Source of the DNA: Flavilitoribacter nigricans DSM 23189 = NBRC 102662
Lineage (GTDB): Bacteria; Bacteroidota; Bacteroidia; Chitinophagales; Saprospiraceae
Length of the DNA: 64,000 nt
Assembly: GCF_002646595.1 (NCBI RefSeq)
Contig: NZ_PDUD01000040.1
Span: 62,001 to 126,000 of the forward strand
Direction of reading: 5' to 3'
Part shown: piece after piece, positions 1 to 8,637 of the stretch
Numbering within the stretch: the first letter of the stretch is position 1
Layout of the letters: each line of letters starts with the position of its first letter
Position numbers and translations under genes: made by a program
The notes under the pieces: generated by a model
Told to the model about the DNA's origin: nothing
What the model saw: the letters and a program-made list of their open reading frames with translations, nothing else
The model's database searches: none

Positions 1-611
1 CGGCCGCCGTCTTCAGTCCCTGGATGAATATTTCCGGATCGATCCTGGGTAATTACTGGCGTCGTCAGCGGGAAAAACGGGCATTAAATGTGGAAGATGC
101 GGAAAGTAGTTGAATACACGATCCCGCGATTCGGGATCATTGATCCGGAAGGGACGTTCACTAACAATCACGGATAGCATTTCAATTCCTACTGCCAGAA
201 TATCCCTTTCTGGCGTTCGCGCAATAACTTGTATTATGCCAATCAGGGGTGAAAAGTCCCGTAGGGACGAAATGTAGGTAGCCTTCCAATAATTCGGCAA
301 GTTCAGCGTGCCGTAGGTAGGCCATGTAAAACCATATTGCGTACCTACGGCACGCTAAGCCAGGAAATGGTCATTTTGTTACCTTCATTTTGTACCTAAA
401 GGCACATTTACTTCAAATAAAACCGTCGCATAAAATGAAGTAATACCCTTAGAGACCATCAAAAAACCGGGCAATCCTGAACAGAAAAATAACGATTGGG
501 AAGCAGGTTGGTAAATCTATACATGACGCGAAGTGGGTTGGTCCTGACGTGCTAGTCACAGTCAGGATTCCCAAACCGCTTCGGTCAGTATGCTATCCAG
601 TTATCGGCCCG
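1..611. other. Window edge, no convincing gene
   Basis: No gene is supported here. The only open frame (minus strand, 300 to 13) needs a TTG start, and its first residues are encoded by the inverted-repeat element that follows, so it looks spurious. The stretch lies downstream of the CotH-like gene and carries the dispersed palindromic element described separately. No clear T-tract terminator for the CotH-like gene was found. Confidence 0.6.
241..410. repeat. Dispersed palindromic element, copy A
   Basis: A perfect 15-bp inverted repeat (305-319 and 342-356) encloses a 22-nt loop. Positions 325-356 are identical to 47319-47350. The flanking arm at 241-303 matches, as reverse complement, the arm downstream of the hairpin in copy B (47341-47420). 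Relative to the loop, the arm is therefore on the opposite side in the two copies. Bases 390-410 carry another short palindromic piece of similar style. This resembles the small intergenic repeats of Bacteroidota; no transposase is nearby. Confidence 0.8.
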
Positions 612-3344
612 TTAATTCCGGATCACCTTGCCCAGGAACACTTCGTCTTCCGTTTTGATCTGGTAGAGGAAAATTCCGCGTTCGCGATGCTGCGGGTGCC
701 ATTCCAGGGCATGTCGACCCCGGGTTTGATATCCGGAAAAAAGCGTTTCTACCTGTCGCCCGTCCAGGGTGAACAACTGGATCTGAACCGGGCCACTTTG
801 GGGGAGGTGGTAATAAATAGTCGTCGACTCCGCGAACGGGTTGGGAAAACTGCCACCGAAAAGACTTTTTTCCATCGCGCCGGGAGAAACCGCCGCCGTG
901 GTAAAATCGTAACTCGCCACCGTGATCGGCGACCATTCACTGCCCGATTTTGCCCGGGCTTTAACGGTTAGCTGGGAGCCAACGGGCAGCGCCCCATCAT
1001 AACGCTGGGCTGCGGGAGAAACGTTTGCGGTGATCTGCTGCCGGGGATCGCTACCGTCGGTAGTGTAAAAGATCTCCCCGTAATTGGTTGTCATTTCCAG
1101 ATCGATGGCCTGTTGCATGGCTCCTCCGTAATGGCTGAATTCCGGCGCTTTGATCGTCGGGAACAAGCCATAATTCGTGAACTGTTGCACGACAATATCG
1201 GTACGGAAGGGAAAATAGTTATTCATCAGGTCCTGCAGGCGGGGCAACCAAAAATCATTGCGGGTGTACAGGAACCGATCGCCATCCGATGGATCCGCGT
1301 CTTTGCGGTAATCCCCCCAACGGGCGGATTCGGCAATAATGGCCAGATCGATCTCGTCCGCCAATTCCTGATATCGTGCGCTTGCTGCTTCCTGCGTCAG
1401 CGGTCCGCCGTTGAAGAAGTTTCGCTGAATGTGGTCCGCAAAAAGAATGCGAAAATCAGCATTATCCTGCAATTCGTGGTAAAACCAGCTGGGGTTTTCC
1501 TCATTGTTCTCGTCAACATTGTTGTACTGGACATTGGTCATCGAGGTTTCCGCATCCCAGGCGAAAAAGCGGAAACCGGCCTCATTGGATACCCGGTTAC
1601 GGGCCGCAAACCAGTTGTTATGATCCCAGTCCTCGTTGCCGATATACATGTTGAACTGCATATATCCGATCAGATTTTCAACGTCCAGCAAATTATCCAG
1701 CGCCGGATTGACGGTACCGTCCGGATCTTTCCCCTGCACCTTCTGGTAATTGGTGTTACTGCCGAGACCGGCTTTGGTCTGCTCGTACAATCGGGTCCAG
1801 GCCGTCCAGGAACCATCCACCGTCAGACCGTGGTCCTTGATCACATCAAAATCATCTTCCTTTCCCTTCAGGTAGGATTCCATAAAGTCGTTGGTCAGCT
1901 TTTCGGAAATGTTATACAGCCCCCAATACAAACCGTTTAGGTAGAGGTGAACAAACTTTTCGTGCGCCGCCACCTGCCCTAGGGCACGCTGGGTCACCTT
2001 CGCAAACGGATCCTGCAGATATTGGGCATTTTCCCGCTGGACACCGCTGTTTTTCACCCAGGAATAATTGTAACCCGCCCGGAAAACCAGGGCATTGAAC
2101 TCATCCGTCGCGGTCGGTTCGTCAAACAGGTCAAACTTCAGTTTGGAAGGACCATATTGACTCCGGAAGGATACCCGAAACGAATGCTTCTGGCTGTTTT
2201 CCGGCACCCGGCTATTGCCACCGTGTAATCGCAGCCCACAGTTCACCTGAAATTCCTCCTGAGTGTTTGGATCATAGTACTCAATTGATGCCGGACGTTC
2301 CCAGTCCTGACCGGTACCGCTGGCTCCACTGTTGCCGGTGTATATGTAAATGCCCCCGAGTTCACTGTCTTTGAGATGGGAGAACAGGAATCCCTTATTG
2401 GTGACAATCGAAAGGGTCGGGATGGAGGTTAGGGCATCATCCATCAGGTCTTTGTATTCGGGCGCTTCGACTACCTCCGGATCCATGGCGTAATCCGCCG
2501 GCGCGTTGCCGGCCCGGAACTTGTAAGGGCTCCAGGTAGCGGGATAACCCCCCGGATCATTGGGTTGCTGCAGGATGTCCGCAATAAACAGGTAAGTCTG
2601 GGTGATAATTTCGCTGTACAGCCCATCCGCATTAATGGCGACCGCACTGAAAGGCGTGGTCGTCGTAATATCCACCGGTCCGCTGTACAAGGTGCCGGTC
2701 TCTGCGTTGGGCCGGGTACCGTCGGTGGTGTAGTAGATCTCAAGATTGTTGCCGATGCCGGTGAGCGCAAGCCCAAAAGAGGCATCGTAAAATCCACGGG
2801 TATGACTGAACTGGGGAGCCTGAACGATCTCACCCAGGGCATTTTCGGCACCGGGGGTCGGCAGGTCAAAAAATATAGTCTGCCCCTGGTAAAGACCGTA
2901 GGAAAAATCCTCCCGCTGAATGGGAAATGCCGGTGCGTAAGCGTGGGAAATGGTCACTCCGTCCGGCTCGACGACCGCCAGGAACTCACCGGATGCCGTA
3001 AGTTTGAAATTGGTGTGTAATGGAGCGGAAGGCGAATTGCGCTTTTTTTCAGAAGCAAAGATCAACAGGTATTCGTCGGCTTCGAGCGAAACGTCCGGGA
3101 TCTCCCATTTCGTCAGGTTATCGGCTTTGTCGGTCAAATACCAACCTTCCAGATGGATGGTTTCCTCACTCGCATTATACAATTCCAGCCAATCGCTGTA
3201 ATCACCGTCTTCGTCGGCAATCGTAGTAGAATTGCTGGCCATAAATTCGGTGATCAGTATTTTTCCCTGCCCCCTGAGGACGGCAGCGGTACAACAAAGC
3301 AATGCCGTTACCATCCAGATCCTGGGTAGTGATCCTTTAATCAT
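612..3344 (-). CDS. Secreted CotH-kinase family protein, T9SS cargo
   Basis: A 910-aa protein with a signal peptide (about 1-26). Domains in order: a lamin-tail domain (about 29-125, with the SDWLELYN motif), a chitobiase/hexosaminidase C-terminal-like domain (about 177-253, YYTTDGTRPN), a CotH-like kinase domain (about 310-700), a second chitobiase-like domain (about 735-800, FYTTDGSDPR) and a T9SS type A sorting domain (about 830-910, beginning near FPNPF). CotH proteins are atypical protein kinases; the NEDWDHNNWF segment and the acidic FAWDAET segment (about 570-600) fit the catalytic acids of the family. The sorting domain implies surface export. It diverges from the DUF4956 operon across about 0.9 kb. 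CotH and DUF4956 genes are often neighbours in bacteria (recalled, not searched). The substrate is unknown. The ATG at 3344 gives a standard signal peptide. Confidence 0.88.
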   Translation of the reverse strand: MIKGSLPRIWMVTALLCCTAAVLRGQGKILITEFMASNSTTIADEDGDYSDWLELYNASEETIHLEGWYLTDKADNLTKWEIPDVSLEADEYLLIFASEKKRNSPSAPLHTNFKLTASGEFLAVVEPDGVTISHAYAPAFPIQREDFSYGLYQGQTIFFDLPTPGAENALGEIVQAPQFSHTRGFYDASFGLALTGIGNNLEIYYTTDGTRPNAETGTLYSGPVDITTTTPFSAVAINADGLYSEIITQTYLFIADILQQPNDPGGYPATWSPYKFRAGNAPADYAMDPEVVEAPEYKDLMDDALTSIPTLSIVTNKGFLFSHLKDSELGGIYIYTGNSGASGTGQDWERPASIEYYDPNTQEEFQVNCGLRLHGGNSRVPENSQKHSFRVSFRSQYGPSKLKFDLFDEPTATDEFNALVFRAGYNYSWVKNSGVQRENAQYLQDPFAKVTQRALGQVAAHEKFVHLYLNGLYWGLYNISEKLTNDFMESYLKGKEDDFDVIKDHGLTVDGSWTAWTRLYEQTKAGLGSNTNYQKVQGKDPDGTVNPALDNLLDVENLIGYMQFNMYIGNEDWDHNNWFAARNRVSNEAGFRFFAWDAETSMTNVQYNNVDENNEENPSWFYHELQDNADFRILFADHIQRNFFNGGPLTQEAASARYQELADEIDLAIIAESARWGDYRKDADPSDGDRFLYTRNDFWLPRLQDLMNNYFPFRTDIVVQQFTNYGLFPTIKAPEFSHYGGAMQQAIDLEMTTNYGEIFYTTDGSDPRQQITANVSPAAQRYDGALPVGSQLTVKARAKSGSEWSPITVASYDFTTAAVSPGAMEKSLFGGSFPNPFAESTTIYYHLPQSGPVQIQLFTLDGRQVETLFSGYQTRGRHALEWHPQHRERGIFLYQIKTEDEVFLGKVIRN

Positions 3345-4250
3345 CTTGTTTAATCTTTTGATCGGTTATTCGTTTGTAAGAGTGTGTTTGGGATTTTTTC
3401 TTTGCGGCGAAAACAGTCAATTTTTCGTTTAGACGAAGGTTATTTTGAAGTGCATACCTGCCCATACGGGCCCGTTCTGGGGAAGGTACGGACTGAAAAA
3501 TAGCTGAAGTATAAACAAAAAAGTGGCGTTTGCAGCCCGATTAATAATTCCTAAACACGCTCTAAAATAATTGAATACTCCAGCCGGCGTTGCCGTTTAG
3601 CAAAGCGAGTAAGATCAAGCTGTCTAATGGGTATGATCTAATGTTGCAAATAGCAAGGAAGCCAATCTGGGTCGTACGCTCCGCAGATCGCAAAAACCTG
3701 CGCTAAAAGAGTGGCTCTAAGATAATTATAAATTACCCGGCAACTGAATCAAACCGGGCTTTTCTGCGCTCCCGAGCGGTATTTAACGTTATTATTTACC
3801 GGCCTTCTTCAGGGATCATTAGCCCGGTAATTTTGGTGGCTTTTTTTCGTTATATACGGCTGATTTCTATTACTAAATTTGAATTATCGGCCAGTTTTTA
3901 TCATGTTATTTCCCTGGCCGTCACCCAGAATACTTCACAGAAAAAATAACAATTGTCACCATTGGTTTTCAGTCTTCGTCCGGTATCGACTAATTCCCGT
4001 TAAAACCGGATTTGACTAGGATACTTTTAAGATAAACCGTAAATTTGAAGGCTGTAATTTCCACAATTCTAACTGACAGCAACTCCGGAAATCAGCCGCA
4101 TTTTACAAGCAGGTGTTCAGCCTTTTATAACAAGCGACACGAGCGATGATCAAAGCCTCGAATCGGCTACTATTTTATTGCTCCGGCCATGTTGACCGGG
4201 GCATAAACAGGCACTTTTGCCCAAGACGATCATCCTGAAATAATCATTAC
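3345..4250. other. Long divergent intergenic region with hairpins
   Basis: No coding region is supported. The region holds the promoters of both divergent units. A 14-bp direct repeat (one mismatch) lies at 3559-3572 and 3714-3727. A 9-bp inverted repeat with one mismatch (3796-3804 and 3822-3830) is followed by T-rich sequence ending in seven Ts near 3841, like a plus-strand terminator, although no plus-strand gene precedes it. A weaker 5-bp stem sits at 3736-3758. A small RNA or a decayed gene is possible. Confidence 0.5.
4040..4047 (+). promoter_or_regulatory. Candidate Bacteroidota -7 box
   Basis: TAAATTTG matches the Bacteroidota -7 consensus TAnnTTTG. A TTTG lies at 4011-4014, a spacing of 25 bp, somewhat longer than the usual 19-21. 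It is about 200 bp upstream of the DUF4956 gene. A second TAAATTTG at 3874-3881 has no good -33 partner. This is weak, pattern-only evidence. Confidence 0.3.
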
Positions 4251-4985
4251 ATGTTCGAATTTCTGATCACGCAAAGCAATACGGAAAATCCAACCATTTT
4301 AAGCATAACGATCACGGTCCTGTTTTCCTTTTTCCTCGCTTCCCTGATCGTTGTTACTTACGAATGGACCGACCGAAGTGTGCAGCGACCGCTGTATTTT
4401 TTGCAGTCCATGGCGCTGATCTCCATTGTCGCGGCCACCGTGATGCAGGCTATCGGTGATTCCCTGGCCAGGGGGCTGGGCATGCTGGGGGCCCTGGCGA
4501 TCATCCGTTTTCGTACCCGCCTGAATAATCCCAGGAATATGGCCTTCATGTTTGCCGCTTTGGCCTGCGGTATCGCCTGCGGTGTCTTCGGATTTACCAT
4601 TGCCCTGGTCGGAACGGTCGGTTTTTGTCTGGCCGCCTTCATTCTCCATTTTTCTCCCCTGGCCGATTCCGGAGAGCTGACCGGCAGGCTACGCGTCACT
4701 ATTCCCAGGGAAGGAAATTTGCAGAGCGAGATTGAAAATTTACTCCGCAAATATGCGGCCGCCATGGAACTGGAGCAGGTCCGTTTCCCGCGCCTGCGCA
4801 GCGCCCGCGAGATTTCGGAGGAAGAAAATCAAAACGAGCCGGATCCGGAAACCTGGTACGACCTGGATTACACCTTCCGGCTGAAAAAGCATCACCTGAG
4901 ATCGGAACTGGCCGGCGCGCTAAAGCAACTACCGGGTATACTGGACCTTCGACTCCGCTTCAACAAAGGAGCCAGCGATCTTTAG
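4251..4985 (+). CDS. DUF4956 integral membrane protein
   Basis: A 244-aa protein with four hydrophobic segments (about 15-37, 50-68, 97-113 and 115-133) and a soluble C-terminal domain from about 140. The arginine-rich cytosolic motif RFRTRLNNPRN (87-97), between the second and third segments, is typical of the DUF4956 family. The function is unknown. Elsewhere the family is often found beside VTC-type polyphosphate-polymerase-like genes and CotH genes; no VTC gene is visible in this window. It is the first gene of an operon: a HlyD-like gene follows 23 bp later, and then a TolC-like gene. This suggests it is the inner-membrane part of an envelope-spanning complex, which is inference. Confidence 0.85.
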   Translation: MFEFLITQSNTENPTILSITITVLFSFFLASLIVVTYEWTDRSVQRPLYFLQSMALISIVAATVMQAIGDSLARGLGMLGALAIIRFRTRLNNPRNMAFMFAALACGIACGVFGFTIALVGTVGFCLAAFILHFSPLADSGELTGRLRVTIPREGNLQSEIENLLRKYAAAMELEQVRFPRLRSAREISEEENQNEPDPETWYDLDYTFRLKKHHLRSELAGALKQLPGILDLRLRFNKGASDL

Positions 4986-5008
4986 GCGGAATGCCAAAAC
5001 GACTTTAA

Positions 5009-6064
5009 ATGAGATCTATAAATCTGTTCTATGTAGCAATAGTAGCGGTGGGTTTGTCCCTGTGGGCATTCAACCGATATTATAATCAGGAAGTAGCATT
5101 GTTTTACGGCTTTGCGGAAACCAAGGAAACGGAGATCAATTTCAACTATCCGGTGGCCGTGGCCAGCATACTCGTGCATCCCGGTCAGACCGTTAAGGCC
5201 GGTACGCCACTGCTTCAGTTGCAACGCATCAAGTCTAAGGAAACCATGGAAGACCAGGGGTTCAAAATGGCGGAATTGAGAGCGGAAGAACAAAGCTGGC
5301 TCGCGGAACAGGAAAATAGGATCAGCTTACTGGAACAGGAGCAGATCCTGGAACTGGAAAGTATAAAAGACGAGATCCAAAAACTGGAAGAACAAAAGCA
5401 GTTCCAAAACTCCCTGTACGAAGATCTGCAAAGCGTCCGGCCCAACCAAACTGATTATCAGCCCGTTACCACCCGGATCAACACTCTGAAAAAAGAGCAC
5501 AGCCTACTGTCGGCCGGTTACGCCGAAGAGATCAACGGTATAAAAGAAAAGATCAGACTGGGGAAAAATCCCTACCGGATCGCCATCGACCGACTGGAAG
5601 CCGAACGCGATTTTGACCGCGCCAACCAGGTAGTCGATATCGAGCTGACCGCCCCGCAGGATGGACTGATTGGCAATATCCACTGCAAAGAAGCCGAGCA
5701 TATTCCGGCTTACAATACCCTGGTTACCTTTTACGAACCCAACCCCACCCTGGTCAAAGGGTATGTGCACGAAGACCTTATTCTGGAAGTCGCATTGCAG
5801 GATACCTTCATCGTCCGCTCCACTAAGGACGAAGGGATCAGTTGTTACGGAGTGGTTTCCGGTCTGGGTTCCCGGATTGTAGAGATCCCGGAACGTATGC
5901 GCAAAGTACCCGAAATGAAAACCTACGGCCGGGAAGTCCTGGTGTCCATTACGCCGGATAACCGCTTCCTCCAAAAGGAAAAGGTCGTACTTGAGTTTTT
6001 GCATCCATTGGAAAAACGCACCGCTTCGCGCAGTGAACTGGTGGAATTAAAGGGAACGGAATGA
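5009..6064 (+). CDS. HlyD-like periplasmic adaptor protein
   Basis: A 351-aa protein with one N-terminal membrane anchor (about 6-22). The first half of a biotinyl/lipoyl-like domain follows (about 45-72, with VHPGQTVKAGTPLLQL), then a charged Glu/Lys/Gln-rich coiled coil (about 80-205), the second lipoyl half (about 210-240, LTAPQDGLIGNI) and a C-terminal beta domain. This order is the hallmark of membrane-fusion proteins that bridge inner-membrane transporters and TolC-type channels. It lies 23 bp after the DUF4956 gene and overlaps the next gene by 4 bp (ATGA), so translation is probably coupled. No ABC, RND or MFS pump gene is nearby, which leaves DUF4956 as the likely partner (inference). 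Confidence 0.8.
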   Translation: MRSINLFYVAIVAVGLSLWAFNRYYNQEVALFYGFAETKETEINFNYPVAVASILVHPGQTVKAGTPLLQLQRIKSKETMEDQGFKMAELRAEEQSWLAEQENRISLLEQEQILELESIKDEIQKLEEQKQFQNSLYEDLQSVRPNQTDYQPVTTRINTLKKEHSLLSAGYAEEINGIKEKIRLGKNPYRIAIDRLEAERDFDRANQVVDIELTAPQDGLIGNIHCKEAEHIPAYNTLVTFYEPNPTLVKGYVHEDLILEVALQDTFIVRSTKDEGISCYGVVSGLGSRIVEIPERMRKVPEMKTYGREVLVSITPDNRFLQKEKVVLEFLHPLEKRTASRSELVELKGTE

Positions 6065-7278
6065 GCAGTCTTTCTATCTTATCCATAGGCAAAAAATGGG
6101 TTTGCCTGTCGTTTGGCTTCATCTTTTTGCTCCCCCTATTCGGCCAGGGAACGCTCAGCTCCGACACTTATTTCCGGCAAAACCTGGAGGCGTTCGACCA
6201 GGTCCGGCAGGAATACGCCCCTGCAAACTTCCGACCTTCCTGGCTGGAAGAGATCGATATCCGAACTGAGACGGACGACTTCGCACCGGATCGCCAACGG
6301 TATCTCCTGCGGGTGAGCCCCAGTACCGGCAAGATCCGCAAAGCACAATCCGAATTGCATCGCCAGTACCGGGCCGGGGCTACGCTTGAATGGGAAGAGG
6401 AAAGAGCCGATTGGATCGTCCGCGCCTACACCGAATGGTTAAAACTGTACGATCGCAGTCGGGCACTGGATGGTCTACGGCAACTGCTGGTGGTACTGCT
6501 CGACCAGCAACTCGTGATCCAAAAATTAGCGGCAGCGCGAGAAATTTCCATCAAAGAAGTCCTGGAGATCCAACAGGATATTCAGGAAATCCGGATCGAC
6601 ATTTTTTCCCTGGAGCAGGAGCTGAATGCCCTCCGTCCTTCGGGAGGAGATCCGGATTTTACGGACCTCATCCCGTTGAATGCGATCCGGCAATCAATAC
6701 TACCACCCACTACCGGGGCCTACACCCTGCGCTATCCCGAACTGGAGCAGGAGATGCGGGTAAATACGGCAGAGCTGCAATTGGAAAAGGCCGAAGGTGG
6801 TCGGATCTTTGATTTCCTGCAGATGGAATACAACGGTCCGCACGATGATCTTTGGCGGGAAAAAGTAAGGCTAGGCCTCGGTTTAAATATCCCACTCGCT
6901 TCGGATCGCAAGTTAAAGATGGAAGAACTACGCATCGAACAGGAAGCTATTAAAGCCCAAACGGCCCTGGAAAAAACGCTCGACAACCGTAGTCTCGAAC
7001 AGCAACGTTCCGCTCTGGAAGGGCTGTTTGCCACCCTGGATTATGCAACCGATTTACTGGAAGCGGGCAACCGGCAGAGTGCATCCATCGTACAAAAAAG
7101 TACGCCCGAATCCTTTTCAACTCCATTACGACAACTGTACCAGCAAGAGATGGAAATTAAGAACGCTTTGCAATTGCAGGCCATTGAACAGGATATTTAC
7201 GAGGAATATATCGACTTATTGGCGGCCCGGCAGATCCTGTTTCAAGTCCCGTTTGTAAATTACCTAAAGGACAGGTAG
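6061..7278 (+). CDS. TolC-like outer-membrane factor (divergent)
   Basis: A 405-aa protein with a signal peptide (about 1-30, ending near LFGQG). The rest is rich in long amphipathic helices with Glu, Gln, Leu and Arg (for example about 150-190 and 280-330), a pattern of outer-membrane efflux proteins. The LGLGLNIPLASD segment resembles a TolC-family beta-strand entry ('GLGLNIPLF'-like motifs). It is shorter than typical TolC proteins (430-480 aa), so the assignment is by pattern and context. It starts inside the HlyD-like gene (ATGA overlap at 6061-6064). Together with DUF4956 and the adaptor it would form a three-part envelope complex. Confidence 0.65.
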   Translation: MSSLSILSIGKKWVCLSFGFIFLLPLFGQGTLSSDTYFRQNLEAFDQVRQEYAPANFRPSWLEEIDIRTETDDFAPDRQRYLLRVSPSTGKIRKAQSELHRQYRAGATLEWEEERADWIVRAYTEWLKLYDRSRALDGLRQLLVVLLDQQLVIQKLAAAREISIKEVLEIQQDIQEIRIDIFSLEQELNALRPSGGDPDFTDLIPLNAIRQSILPPTTGAYTLRYPELEQEMRVNTAELQLEKAEGGRIFDFLQMEYNGPHDDLWREKVRLGLGLNIPLASDRKLKMEELRIEQEAIKAQTALEKTLDNRSLEQQRSALEGLFATLDYATDLLEAGNRQSASIVQKSTPESFSTPLRQLYQQEMEIKNALQLQAIEQDIYEEYIDLLAARQILFQVPFVNYLKDR

Positions 7279-7317
7279 TCCAATCCATTTCTTAGTATTC
7301 ACAAAAACTTCCACCGT

Positions 7318-8610
7318 ATGTCTGCCAGCTTATTGATCCGGCTCTGCCTTTTGGCGTTTATCTTCTTCCCGGCCTGCACACCGGCCGATAATCCCACCTC
7401 CGAAACGCCCAAACCCCGCATCTTGATCAGTTCCGATATCGGAGGCACGGATCCCGATGATCAGCAATCCATGATCCACCTGTTGATGTACGCCGACCGG
7501 GTACAGCTCGAAGGGCTGGTCGCTTCTCCCTACGGTCCCGGTAGAAAAGAACACTTCCTGGAAATGATCGATCTATACGATCAGGACCGGGAGCGATTAC
7601 TGGTGCACGCTCCGGATCTACCGGCAACGGATAGCCTCAGAGACATTGTCAAACAGGGAGCTATCGACGGGGCGCCTTTTGCCGGCTACGCATCCCCAAC
7701 CGAGGGATCGGAATGGATGATCACCTGCGCCCGCCGGTCCGACGACCGACCGCTTTGGGTTTTGGTTTGGGGCGGTTTGGAAGATCTGGCCCAGGCCCTG
7801 CACGACGCCCCCGACATCAAAGAGAACATCCGGGTGTACTGGATCGGCGGCCCCAATAAAAAGTGGAGCGTGAATGCTTATGCCTACATCGCCAAGCAGC
7901 ATCCGGACCTCTGGATGATCGAAGCGAATGCGACCTACCGGGGTTGGTTTATGTACGAAGACTGCCCCGAAGACCTGACGAATGAAGGTTTTTACAGCCA
8001 TCACATTCGGGAACGCGGAGCCCTGGGTCGGGCGTTTAAAAACTACTACGATGGAAACATTAAAATGGGTGACACGCCTTCCTTAGCCTATGTGCTGGAT
8101 GGAGATCCGGATGATCCGACGGGTGAGAGTTGGGGAGGAAGTTTCGTGCCGATTGACCATAGTTCCAGGAAAATTTTCAATCGCAATTCCACTGTTAGCG
8201 ATACGGTAGCGGCTTACGCGGTCATCGAATGGTCGTTCCCGGGACCGGAATTGGAGATTGCTCCCGATTCCGCCTGTTTTACCCTGGAAATTTCGGGGCA
8301 GATCTGGCCCGGTTATTACCTGGGTGACGGCATCTATGGGGTACGCTACGCTTCCAAAAAACCGGAAATCTGTACCTACATCACCTCCAGTGAGATCCCC
8401 GAACTGGATGGGCTTAAGGGTCAGTTTGTCAGTATTACCCCCTGGCCGGGTAAAAACGGGCCGGATGATTACCAGCTTGGATCGAACTGGTATTCTGACC
8501 GTCCGGATCCGGACCTGTTTCTGGAAGAGCAGCAGGGGGTAAAGACCGTTTCCCGGCACCGCCGCAGCTTTCTGCAGGATTGGGCTAACCGCTGGTCCTG
8601 GCTGGACTGA
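7318..8610 (+). CDS. DUF1593 nucleoside-hydrolase-like lipoprotein
   Basis: A 430-aa protein with an SpII signal peptide (lipobox FPAC near residue 21). The N-terminal domain (about 33-290) matches DUF1593, a nucleoside-hydrolase-like fold: the ISSDIGGTDPDDQQ motif (about 40-53) corresponds to the acidic Ca-binding loop of nucleoside hydrolases. The C-terminal part (about 300-430) resembles the beta-sandwich domain of Sde182-type cellulose-binding proteins. Such proteins are frequent in carbohydrate-degradation loci, but their reaction is not firmly known. It starts 39 bp after the TolC-like gene, so it may be read from the same transcript. It ends 27 bp from the convergent GH95 gene and so may belong functionally to the PUL. 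Confidence 0.8.
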   Translation: MSASLLIRLCLLAFIFFPACTPADNPTSETPKPRILISSDIGGTDPDDQQSMIHLLMYADRVQLEGLVASPYGPGRKEHFLEMIDLYDQDRERLLVHAPDLPATDSLRDIVKQGAIDGAPFAGYASPTEGSEWMITCARRSDDRPLWVLVWGGLEDLAQALHDAPDIKENIRVYWIGGPNKKWSVNAYAYIAKQHPDLWMIEANATYRGWFMYEDCPEDLTNEGFYSHHIRERGALGRAFKNYYDGNIKMGDTPSLAYVLDGDPDDPTGESWGGSFVPIDHSSRKIFNRNSTVSDTVAAYAVIEWSFPGPELEIAPDSACFTLEISGQIWPGYYLGDGIYGVRYASKKPEICTYITSSEIPELDGLKGQFVSITPWPGKNGPDDYQLGSNWYSDRPDPDLFLEEQQGVKTVSRHRRSFLQDWANRWSWLD

Positions 8611-8637
8611 ATAGCCAGGTCTCTCAGCACTTTCTCA

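Noticed and set aside
13-300. 95-aa minus-strand open frame at the window start
   Set aside because: It needs a TTG start, its N-terminal part is encoded by the dispersed repeat arm, and no family features are visible.
549-971. 140-aa plus-strand frame
   Set aside because: Lies antisense to the well-supported CotH/T9SS gene; composition is that of a shadow frame.
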